Positions 29,462-37,019 of a stretch of 64,000 nt of DNA are shown piece after piece. The notes beneath the pieces are model-generated. The model was not told where the DNA came from and did no database searches. It saw only the letters and a program-made list of their open reading frames with translations. Each line of letters starts with the position of its first letter. Positions within the stretch are counted from its first letter, which is position 1. The stretch is from assembly GCF_013407835.1 (NCBI RefSeq), contig NZ_JACCBI010000001.1:3410001-3474000 (forward strand), written 5' to 3'. Made by a program: the position numbers and the translations under genes. Source of the stretch: Agromyces atrinae (GTDB taxonomy: Bacteria; Actinomycetota; Actinomycetes; Actinomycetales; Microbacteriaceae).

Positions 29462-31363
29462 TCAGTCGCCCGCGGGAGCGGGAGCGATGCCCGCGATCGC
29501 CGACAGCGGCAGGGTGCGCTCGATGTCGGCCTTCCGGTCGCGAGCGCGCATCCGGCCGTTGGCGACGCTCGTCGGCTCGAGCAGGTAGTCGGCGATCGCT
29601 CCGCCCGGCATGCGCACGCTCACGGTGAGCGCGAGCTTCGCGCGGGCTGCGGCTTCGAGCTGGCGGGCGAGCCAGGACTGCTCGGTGCCGTCGGCGTCGG
29701 CCGCTCGAACGCGGTCGACGAGTTCGGCGGTCGCATCGCGCGGGTCGCTGACCGGGGCGGATGTCGAGACATGGTGTCGCCGCAAGCGCACGATCTCGCC
29801 CTCGGCGTCTTCGGCGGCGACGGGGTAGCGTGCATCGCTCAGCGCCCAGAAGACGACCTCGGGGGCGAAGCGGCTGACGAGTTGGGTCGGAGAGATCTGA
29901 CGCAGACCGACGGCCGAGAGCGACTGGTCGACCGCGATCGTGCCGATGAGCTCGATGTCGTCGGAGCGCACGGCGCTGCGGGCAGGGAAGTCGCTGGCGT
30001 CCGCTGCTCCCACGCGCACCCGACCGTAGCGGGATGCGGTCTCGGAGAGGAGGTACTCGAGCGGCTGCGGCATGCCCGTGAGCGAGAGCTCGGAGAGGAA
30101 CGTGTGGAGCGACTCGGCGGTCTCGCCGCCGGTGAGCGCGCGATTGATCGACATCGACGAGATGCGGTAGGTCGCGGCGAGCTCGCGCCCCTCGACATCG
30201 GCCATCGTGCGGAGGCGGGCGTCGAGCGCGGGATCGAGGGGGCCGGGGGAGACGACGGTGAGGTCGTGCTGCAGGTACACCCGGTCGACGTGCTTCGGGA
30301 CGAGTTCGCCGAAGGTCTCGGCGGCGTCGGCGATCTCGCCCGCGAGCACGCGGCGACCGATCTCGGACACGGCTCCGCCCGTCGCGAGACCGAGCGCCTC
30401 GGCCTCGCGGGAGACTTCGGTGATGCGCTTCTCGAGCCACTCGCCGCCGGCGGGGTAGAACCAGGCGATCTCCTCGCGGAGCGACGGGCCCCACGGGCGC
30501 TGGGCGCTGTCGGCGACGACCTCGAGCATCTCGGGCGGCAGGCTGCCGCGCCACGTCGTGACGAGGCGGGCCCAGCGTTCGGTCGTCGGCAGCAGGAGCC
30601 AGTTCTCGCCCTCGAGGCTCTCGGAGCGGTGTCCGTTCTCTCGCGCGACGAGTCCGTTTCGTGCAGCGAGATCGACGAGCGACGGCAGATCGTCGAGGTC
30701 GATGCCCGCCGCTGCCGCGAGGCGCTTCGAGTCGGGCAGCGAGAGTCCGCCGCGGCTCAGCTCTCGCGCCGGTTCGACCGCCATGGCACCGATCAGCTCG
30801 GCGAGCGACGAGACGGTGAGGAAGGCGCGCTCGGCCGTGATGCGGTCGATGAACGGCGTCGTCTCGCCCTCGTCGCGCACGAGCGCGGGCGGTGCGGGGG
30901 CGATCAGCTCGTCGGTCGTCGGCAGCCCCGTCGCCGGCCACGTGCGCAGGCGTTCGGTCACCGCGTCGATGGGATGCACGGCGCCGTCGGCGATCGTGAG
31001 GAGGAGTCGCGCTTCGAGAACCTCGAGACGTGTGCGGGCCTCGGCCTCGTCGACGCCCAGTCGTGCGGCGATCGCCGAGAGCGGTGCACCGGTGTTCGGA
31101 TCGGCGAGCTCACCGGCGACGGCGAGGGCCGCGAGCCGCGGTCGGTTGAGGCGTGCGAGCGCTGCGTCGACGGAGTCGGGCTGCACGAGGGCCTCGGCGA
31201 GATCGAAGACGTCGCGGATGCCGTTCGGCTCGACACCGCGCACCGACACAGCCGCGATCACCTCGTCACGCGGAAGCGTGCGGAGCCGGGCGGCGAGTCT
31301 GAGCATGTCGGCGGTCAGACGCTCGGGCTGTTCAGGACTCGCCCTGCCGCGCCTGTCGGGCAC
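29462..31363 (-). CDS. XPB-associated protein (helicase-associated conserved domain)
   Basis: A 633-residue protein that accompanies bacterial XPB; the Mycobacterium neighbour Rv0862c is of this type. It has no Walker motifs. The C-terminal third (ELIGTIAVDQSLSAVGLRQISPTQLVS) matches the region annotated as XPB/Ssl2-like conserved domain. It probably modulates the helicase; a nuclease role has been proposed for such partners in some organisms but no catalytic motif is obvious. The GTG at 31363 overlaps the upstream gene by 32 bases; the ATG at 31306 is an alternative start. Confidence 0.85.
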   Translation of the reverse strand: MPDRRGRASPEQPERLTADMLRLAARLRTLPRDEVIAAVSVRGVEPNGIRDVFDLAEALVQPDSVDAALARLNRPRLAALAVAGELADPNTGAPLSAIAARLGVDEAEARTRLEVLEARLLLTIADGAVHPIDAVTERLRTWPATGLPTTDELIAPAPPALVRDEGETTPFIDRITAERAFLTVSSLAELIGAMAVEPARELSRGGLSLPDSKRLAAAAGIDLDDLPSLVDLAARNGLVARENGHRSESLEGENWLLLPTTERWARLVTTWRGSLPPEMLEVVADSAQRPWGPSLREEIAWFYPAGGEWLEKRITEVSREAEALGLATGGAVSEIGRRVLAGEIADAAETFGELVPKHVDRVYLQHDLTVVSPGPLDPALDARLRTMADVEGRELAATYRISSMSINRALTGGETAESLHTFLSELSLTGMPQPLEYLLSETASRYGRVRVGAADASDFPARSAVRSDDIELIGTIAVDQSLSAVGLRQISPTQLVSRFAPEVVFWALSDARYPVAAEDAEGEIVRLRRHHVSTSAPVSDPRDATAELVDRVRAADADGTEQSWLARQLEAAARAKLALTVSVRMPGGAIADYLLEPTSVANGRMRARDRKADIERTLPLSAIAGIAPAPAGD

Positions 31364-31601
31364 GGCGGACGCCGTTGGTGATGAGGAGTGCGACGAGGAG
31401 CACGAAGCCGATCGGCAGACCGATGAGGGGAAGCATGATGACGGCCGGCCAGATTCCCTCGGTCATGCCGTCGCGCGTGAGCCCGGCGAGCTGGCCGATG
31501 AGCGACGCGATGATCGCGAGCACCGAGAGGCCGACGGTAGCGGCCACCATGTAGGCGAGGACTCGCTCGGCGCGATTGTCGAGGGGTGCGGATTTCGTCA
31601 C
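31332..31601 (-). CDS. Small membrane protein, two predicted helices
   Basis: An 89-residue product with helices at ~17-40 and ~50-78 and a basic C-terminus (NGVRRARQARQGES), so both ends are probably cytoplasmic. The GTG at 31601 is preceded by GGTGAAG. It is upstream of, and overlaps, the XPB-partner gene. Family not recognised. Confidence 0.7.
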   Translation of the reverse strand: MTKSAPLDNRAERVLAYMVAATVGLSVLAIIASLIGQLAGLTRDGMTEGIWPAVIMLPLIGLPIGFVLLVALLITNGVRRARQARQGES

Positions 31602-31710
31602 TTCACCAGGATAGGCCGTAGAGACGGCCGGAGCACGGTCCCCCCGCACTAAGCTTGACCCGGACGGTGCCGCGATTCGGCGCGCCCAGCGAGCTCCTAG
31701 CGAGGTTTCC

Positions 31711-32091
31711 ATGCCCACCGGCAAAGTCAAGTTCTTCGATGAAGACAAGGGATTCGGTTTCATCAGCACCGATGACGGTCAGGAAGTGTTCCTGCACGCC
31801 TCCGCCGTGCCCGCAGGTGCGGTCGTGCGCGCGGGTTCACGCCTCGAGTTCGGCATCGCCGACGGCAAGCGCGGCGCTCAGGCGCTCTCGGTTCGCGTGC
31901 TCGACACCCCGCCGAGCCTCGTGAAGCTCACGCGGAAGCCCGCCGACGACATGGCGATCATCGTCGAAGACCTCGTCAAGCTCCTCGACGGCATCGGATC
32001 CAACCTCCGTCGCGGCCGGTACCCCGAGTCGTCGCAGAGCCGCAAGATCGCGGCTCTCATGCGCAAGGTCGCCGACGAGTTCGATGCCTGA
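31711..32091 (+). CDS. Cold-shock domain protein with C-terminal extension
   Basis: A 126-residue protein. Residues 1-66 are a CspA-type OB fold with the RNA-binding RNP1 KGFGFIS and RNP2 VFLHAS. The extra ~55 residues (ADDMAIIVEDLVKLLDGI and RKIAALMRKVADEFDA) are helical and typical of the actinobacterial two-part CSP group. It probably binds single-stranded nucleic acid; the tail may mediate protein contacts. Its stop lies inside the start of the DUF3027 gene (eight-base overlap). Confidence 0.92.
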   Translation: MPTGKVKFFDEDKGFGFISTDDGQEVFLHASAVPAGAVVRAGSRLEFGIADGKRGAQALSVRVLDTPPSLVKLTRKPADDMAIIVEDLVKLLDGIGSNLRRGRYPESSQSRKIAALMRKVADEFDA

Positions 32092-32896
32092 CGACAGCGA
32101 AGTACAGCCCACGATCGACGGCGAGCAGATCGCTGCGGATGACGCCGTGAACGCGCTTGAGACCGACGACGTCTCCGTCGAGGGCGCGGGTGAGGCCGCG
32201 GCCGCTCCCGTCGTTCCCGATGAGGTGCTCATCGCTTCCGTCGATGTCGCTCGCCGAGCTCTGCTGGAGATCACGCCCGAGTCGACCATCGGCGCGCCGA
32301 TCGGTCACATCGTCGAGGGCGAGCACCTCGTGTCGCTGCTCTTCGAGTCGCGCCTGCCCGGCTACCGCGGCTGGCGCTGGACGGTGACGCTCTCGCGCCT
32401 CGAAGGCGACGAGCAGCCCGCGATCCTCGAGACCGAGCTCATGCCGGGCGACGACGCCCTGCTCGCACCCGAGTGGGTGCCGTGGTCCGATCGTCTCGCC
32501 GACCTGCGTGCCTCGGAGGAGAGCGCGGCGGACGACGACGAGTCGGATGACGACGACGAATCGGACGACGACGACTCCGACGAGGATTCGGATGACGACG
32601 AGTCGGACGACGACTCGATCGATGCGCTCGACGACCTCGGCGACGACGATCTCGACGGAGTCGACCTCGGCGACGACGATCTCGACGGAGTCGACCTCGG
32701 CGAGGACGACGACTCTGACGATGACGAGTCTTACGACGAGGACGATGACGAGTCCGACGACGACGAGTCTGACGACGACGAGTCTGACGACGACGAATCG
32801 GACGACGACGAGTCCGACGATGAAGACGAAGACGACTCCGACGACGACTCAGCGTCGGCGGCGGACCTCGAGGGCGACGAGCCCTCCCGCTCCTAG
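32084..32896 (+). CDS. DUF3027 protein with a long acidic repeat tail
   Basis: A 270-residue protein. Residues ~40-140 carry the N-terminal part of DUF3027 (IGHIVEGEHLVSLLFES; LPGYRGWRWTVTLSR; LLAPEWVPWSDRL). The C-terminal Cys-containing half usual in longer DUF3027 proteins is missing; instead ~120 residues of Asp/Ser/Glu repeats follow, mostly ESDDD units. Function is unknown. It is coupled to the cold-shock gene, and its last 48 bases overlap the 3' end of the convergent DUF2530 gene. Confidence 0.85.
   Translation: MPDDSEVQPTIDGEQIAADDAVNALETDDVSVEGAGEAAAAPVVPDEVLIASVDVARRALLEITPESTIGAPIGHIVEGEHLVSLLFESRLPGYRGWRWTVTLSRLEGDEQPAILETELMPGDDALLAPEWVPWSDRLADLRASEESAADDDESDDDDESDDDDSDEDSDDDESDDDSIDALDDLGDDDLDGVDLGDDDLDGVDLGEDDDSDDDESYDEDDDESDDDESDDDESDDDESDDDESDDEDEDDSDDDSASAADLEGDEPSRS
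32641..32812 (+). repeat. In-frame tandem repeats in the acidic tail
   Basis: A 30-base unit is repeated exactly at 32641-32670 and 32671-32700 (ten codons each). Four 15-base units encoding S-D-D-D-E follow at 32753-32812, differing only in third positions. Both keep frame, so copy-number change would lengthen or shorten the tail without breaking the gene. Confidence 0.9.
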
Positions 32897-33085
32897 CAGT
32901 ACACCGAGCCCCGAAGCGGCGAGCCACCACGTGGCATCCGTCGCTTCGAGGGCCTCGGTCTGCGTCGCGAGCGCGACGAACGCAGCCAGCCACGCGCCCG
33001 TTCCGACGGCGACGGCCTTGCGGGCGTCGGCGCGGACGGGCGCCGGGTCAGGGCGCCGCTCGGAGTCGCGCAGCCAGAGTCGCAT
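32849..33085 (-). CDS. DUF2530 small membrane protein
   Basis: A 78-residue protein starting MRLWLRDSERRPDPAPVRAD, then two hydrophobic segments (~28-45 and ~55-70) and a basic end (VALEVRRRR). The layout matches DUF2530 proteins of actinobacteria. It starts six bases after the serC stop on the same strand and its 3' end runs antisense into the DUF3027 gene for 48 bases. Function unknown. Confidence 0.75.
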   Translation of the reverse strand: MRLWLRDSERRPDPAPVRADARKAVAVGTGAWLAAFVALATQTEALEATDATWWLAASGLGVLLGAGGLVALEVRRRR

Positions 33086-33090
33086 TCGAC

Positions 33091-34218
<1,128 letters not shown>

Positions 34219-34295
34219 CTATGGGCGTCGTGGCCTGTGTGTCGTCCGGTGCGGGTAGGCTGATCAACGGCCATGTTCTACCAGGGGAGGCGCGA

Positions 34296-34988
34296 ATGAC
34301 TGACCTCATCGACACGACCGAGATGTACCTGCGCACGATCCTCGATCTCGAAGAAGAGAACATCGTTCCCCTTCGCGCTCGAATCTCCGAGCGACTGGGC
34401 CACTCCGGTCCCACTGTCTCGCAGACGATCGCTCGTATGGAGCGCGATGGACTCGTCATCGTCTCGGGCGACCGCCACCTCGAGCTCACGCCCGACGGCC
34501 GCAGCAAGGCTGTGCACGTCATGCGCAAGCACCGTCTCGCCGAGCGCCTGCTCGCCGACGTCATCGGTCTCGAGTGGGAGTACGTGCACGACGAGGCATG
34601 CCGCTGGGAGCACGTCATGAGCGAGCAGGTCGAGCGTCGTCTCATCAAGCTGCTCGACTACCCGACCGAATCGCCCTACGGCAACCCCATCCCGGGTCTC
34701 GAAGAGCTCGGCGTCGAGGCCGCCGCTCCGTTCATGACGGGCGTCGAGAACGTCGTCGAGGTCGTTCGTGCATCGAACGAGCCCGTCGTCGGCATCGTGC
34801 GTCGCCTCGGCGAGCCCGTGCAGTTCGACCCCGAGCTGCTCATCCAGCTCAAGCAGGCCGGCGTCCTTCCCGGCGCGAAGGCCACCTTCACGGCGGCAGG
34901 CTCCTACGTTCTCGTCGAGGTCGACGGCAACGACGAGGGCCTCGAGCTGCCGAGCGAAGTCGCGATCCACCTCTTCATCGAGCGCTGA
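34296..34988 (+). CDS. ideR: Iron-dependent repressor, DtxR/IdeR type
   Basis: Metal-dependent repressor of 230 residues. The N-terminal winged helix (IDTTEMYLRTILDLEEE; ERLGHSGPTVSQTIARMERD) is followed by the dimerisation domain holding the metal ligands: His in MRKHRLAERLL and Cys/Glu/His in ACRWEHVMS. The Cys (equivalent to DtxR C102) indicates the iron type rather than MntR. A C-terminal SH3-like domain (~150-228) is present. RBS AGGGGAGG precedes the ATG. It should shut off iron-uptake genes when Fe(II) is ample; none lie in this window. Confidence 0.92.
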   Translation: MTDLIDTTEMYLRTILDLEEENIVPLRARISERLGHSGPTVSQTIARMERDGLVIVSGDRHLELTPDGRSKAVHVMRKHRLAERLLADVIGLEWEYVHDEACRWEHVMSEQVERRLIKLLDYPTESPYGNPIPGLEELGVEAAAPFMTGVENVVEVVRASNEPVVGIVRRLGEPVQFDPELLIQLKQAGVLPGAKATFTAAGSYVLVEVDGNDEGLELPSEVAIHLFIER

Positions 34989-35069
34989 TCCGCCGTCTCG
35001 CCAGGCGCTGAATCGCGCTGATCCGGTCTTTTCGACGACCCCCGAACAGGGCACAATCGTTACCGCGAT

Positions 35070-35098
35070 GTGACAATCGGACGGATGTCGCGTACTCT
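35070..35098 (+). promoter_or_regulatory. Promoter of the NlpC/P60 gene
   Basis: -35 GTGACA (35070-35075), a 17-base spacer and -10 TACTCT (35093-35098). It gives a ~135-base leader. The CHAP gene has the same -35 with the same spacing at 36901-36929. Confidence 0.6.
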
Positions 35099-35104
35099 CG
35101 GTCG

Positions 35105-35226
35105 AGTTCGCCGACAGAAGCCGGTCGGAGAACTGGGGTCGAGACGCCTCCCTTGCCCGTCTCTCGGCCCGAACCCGTACGCGCAAGCGCACCGGGACGG
35201 GGCAGCGGACGAGTCTGTGGAGGCGC
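35105..35226 (+). promoter_or_regulatory. Long structured leader; candidate c-di-AMP (ydaO-type) riboswitch
   Basis: The leader of the NlpC/P60 gene is about 130 bases, GC-rich, and contains CTGGGG followed by GGCCCGAACCCG (35167-35178) and CGCAAGCG, reminiscent of the conserved 3' part of ydaO-yuaA riboswitches, which are known upstream of NlpC/P60 and rpf genes in actinobacteria. The GGGGAACC box is not matched exactly, so this is a weak family assignment. The RBS is AGGAGG (35227-35232). Confidence 0.35.
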
Positions 35227-35238
35227 AGGAGGTTAGCT

Positions 35239-36054
35239 GTGCCCCTCTTCGCTCGACACCAATCCCCCCGTAACACCCCGAAGACACCCGATCGAACCGA
35301 GATCGCCACGACCTCTCGTCGTGTCGAGCGGGCCGACCCGCGTGGCGTCGCAACGCGACGACTGCGCCGCGGAGGCCTCGCGAACGGCGTCGTGATGACG
35401 ATCGCCCTCGGTCTCGTTGCCACCGTCGCTCTTCCCGCCTACGCCTTCGCGCCGGGCTCGGACGACCTGCAGTTCGAGGCGAGCGCCTCGTCGGCCCTCA
35501 CCAAGGCCGAGGCGCAGTCGGTCGAGGTCGACAACTCCGTCACCGCCGCCGCGGTGAGCCGCGACTCCTACGCGGTGACCACGAAGGCCGAGATCGACGA
35601 GGCCGCCGCCGCTGAAGCCGCACGTGCCGCCGCCGCTGCGGCCGCCGTGTCGTACACGGCCTCGTACAACGGGCCGTCGGTGAGCGAGTTCCTCGCCAAC
35701 CCGCCGTACCCGAGCTTCGACCTCGCCTCCGTCTACAACGTCGCGAGCCAGTACCAGGGCGTTCCCTACGTCTACGGCGGCGCGACCCCCGCGGGCTTCG
35801 ACTGCTCGGGCTTCGTCATGTACGTCTTCGCCCAGTTCGGCATCTCGATGCCGCACTCGTCGTCGGGCCAGGGCGCCATGGGCACGCGCATCTCCGAGGC
35901 CGACGCTGTTCCCGGCGACCTCGTCATCATGCCGGGCCACGACGGCTTCTACGCCGGCAACGGCATGATCCTCCACGCTCCCTACGAGGGTGCTTCGGTT
36001 CGCGTCCAGCCCATCTGGACGAGCGACTACTACATCGTTCGAATCGGCATCTGA
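35239..36054 (+). CDS. Secreted NlpC/P60 peptidoglycan endopeptidase
   Basis: A 271-residue exported wall hydrolase. A ~50-residue basic N-terminus precedes a signal helix ending VALPAYA. The next ~75 residues are a spacer (LTKAEAQSVEVD, AVSRDSYAV, AEIDEAAAAEAA). The C-terminal NlpC/P60 domain has the catalytic Cys in FDCSGFVMYVF, His in MPGHDGFYAGNG and the third polar residue near LHAP. It cleaves peptide stems, probably during growth or division. GTG at 35239 with AGGAGG six bases away. The N-terminal part is related to that of the CHAP protein at 37020. Confidence 0.9.
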   Translation: MPLFARHQSPRNTPKTPDRTEIATTSRRVERADPRGVATRRLRRGGLANGVVMTIALGLVATVALPAYAFAPGSDDLQFEASASSALTKAEAQSVEVDNSVTAAAVSRDSYAVTTKAEIDEAAAAEAARAAAAAAAVSYTASYNGPSVSEFLANPPYPSFDLASVYNVASQYQGVPYVYGGATPAGFDCSGFVMYVFAQFGISMPHSSSGQGAMGTRISEADAVPGDLVIMPGHDGFYAGNGMILHAPYEGASVRVQPIWTSDYYIVRIGI

Positions 36055-36099
36055 TTCGTGCGCAGTGCGTGAACACTGCGTGACGAGACCACCGAACGG

Positions 36100-36128
36100 C
36101 GCGCCCCGAGCGAAGGGCGCGTCGTTTT
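36100..36128 (+). terminator. Terminator after the NlpC/P60 gene
   Basis: Stem CGCGCCC (36100-36106) with GGGCGCG (36115-36121), loop of eight, then TCGTTTT. A second small hairpin (GCAGTG/CACTGC) lies at 36062-36079. It insulates the following RNA. Confidence 0.75.
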
Positions 36129-36142
36129 GGGGTTAACCTGTA

Positions 36143-36325
36143 GCTCTGCAGCATCGAGATCGCCAAGGAGAGCCGATGGTCAGGGCAGGAAGCAGCACCC
36201 CCACCAGGGGTGCGCGCTGCCCGGTCGACCGGAGGAGCTGTTACCGGCGGCACAGTAGTCAGATCTGCCAAAGCCACGCGAGTGGCATGCAGGGCGTTGT
36301 CTTCGTGACAGCGCCCTTTTTGTTT
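36143..36325 (+). ncRNA. Unidentified structured RNA upstream of the HNH gene, ending in a terminator
   Basis: A region of about 180 bases without an ORF that folds by eye into a closed multi-branched RNA. P1 pairs 36143-36150 with 36288-36295 (8 bp, one wobble). Inside it, GGTC/GACC and GGGCAG/CTGCCC stack on a 7-bp hairpin GCACCCC/GGGGTGC (36195-36213). GGCA/TGCC brackets 36249-36269, and GCCAC-GCGA-GTGGC (36273-36286) carries a GNRA loop. A TAACCT -10 (36134-36139) would start transcription near P1. The 3' side of P1 overlaps the 5' side of an 11-bp terminator stem, so the two are exclusive. It may be a free sRNA or a cis attenuator of the HNH gene 70 bases downstream. Confidence 0.6.
36291..36325 (+). 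terminator. Intrinsic terminator between the structured RNA and the HNH gene
   Basis: An 11-bp stem (36291-36301 with 36307-36317, one G-T) with loop TTCGT is followed by TTTTTGTTT. It is one of the clearest intrinsic terminators in the window. Confidence 0.92.
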
Positions 36326-36395
36326 GCCCGCAGATCATCTCGGTGCGTCATCCGTTGCGGCTGGAAGCCATCCAGCCCCGATCGAAAGGCACGCC

Positions 36396-36893
36396 ATGCG
36401 CACCCTTGTGCTCAACGCGGGCTATGAGCCCCTCGCCGTCGTCTCGTTCAAGCGGGCTCTCATGCTCGTCATGAACAACAAGGCCACCGTCATCCGCTCG
36501 GACGTCGAAGATCCGGTCTGGAGTGCGAACGGAGCGTGGGAGCGGCCATCGGTCATCATCCTGGCGAGATACGTGCGGACGCCGTACGGGCGGGCCGTGC
36601 CGATCTCGCGGCGCGGGGTGCTGAGGCGTGACGACCATCGCTGCGCGTACTGCGGCAAGTCGGCGTCGACGATCGATCACGTCATGCCGCGCTCGCGGGG
36701 TGGCCGCGACACGTGGGAGAACCTCGTCGCATGCTGCCTACGCTGCAACAACGTGAAGAGCGATCGCACGCCCGCCGAGATGGGCTGGTCGCTGTCGTTC
36801 ACCCCGCGCATGCCGCACGGGCGTTCGTGGACGGTGCGCGGCTTCGATCGGCCGCTCCCGCAATGGGACGAATACCTCGGCCTCGCTGCGTGA
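36396..36893 (+). CDS. HNH endonuclease family protein
   Basis: A 165-residue protein. The C-terminal part is a zinc-containing HNH nuclease: CAYCGKSASTIDHVMPRSRGG with later CCLRCNNVKSD, giving four Cys for zinc and the catalytic His-Asn pattern (DH...N...N). The N-terminal ~45 residues (VLNAGYEPLAVVSFKRALML) precede a basic middle region and loosely recall the PLMP region of IscB-like proteins. This single-domain family is widespread in actinobacteria with unknown role. It lies 70 bases after an unusual structured RNA and its terminator. ATG at 36396 with GAAAGG upstream. Confidence 0.88.
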   Translation: MRTLVLNAGYEPLAVVSFKRALMLVMNNKATVIRSDVEDPVWSANGAWERPSVIILARYVRTPYGRAVPISRRGVLRRDDHRCAYCGKSASTIDHVMPRSRGGRDTWENLVACCLRCNNVKSDRTPAEMGWSLSFTPRMPHGRSWTVRGFDRPLPQWDEYLGLAA

Positions 36894-36900
36894 TCGGATC

Positions 36901-36929
36901 GTGACATTCACGGCCCGGTGCTTTATCGT
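36901..36929 (+). promoter_or_regulatory. Promoter of the CHAP-domain gene
   Basis: -35 GTGACA (36901-36906), a 17-base spacer and -10 TATCGT (36924-36929), the same layout as the NlpC/P60 promoter. The first leader bases also match (GGTTCG-CG). Predicted leader about 85 bases. Confidence 0.6.
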
Positions 36930-37019
36930 GGGTAAGGTTCGTCGGCGCTGCCGATGATCCCCGAAGCCGAAAACCCGACGACGTCGACGCCTGCGCGAGA
37001 CGTTCCGGAAGGAAGTCAC

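Noticed and set aside
28166-31381. A 1071-codon open frame on the plus strand opposite the XPB helicase pair
   Set aside because: It is antisense to two clear helicase-system genes, its translation is Arg/Glu/Asp-rich without domains, and such frames arise from high GC at third positions.
32536-32850. CRISPR-like or minisatellite array in the repeated acidic region
   Set aside because: Units are 15 and 30 bases, in frame, without unique spacers; they are coding repeats. No CRISPR array was seen anywhere in the window.
36176-36200. GGTCAGGGCAGGAAGCAGCA looks like the SRP RNA domain IV motif
   Set aside because: The conserved GGAA tetraloop with its 3-bp stem and the second half of the symmetric loop are missing, the surrounding fold differs, and no dnaX-type SRP context is present. 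I kept the RNA as unidentified.
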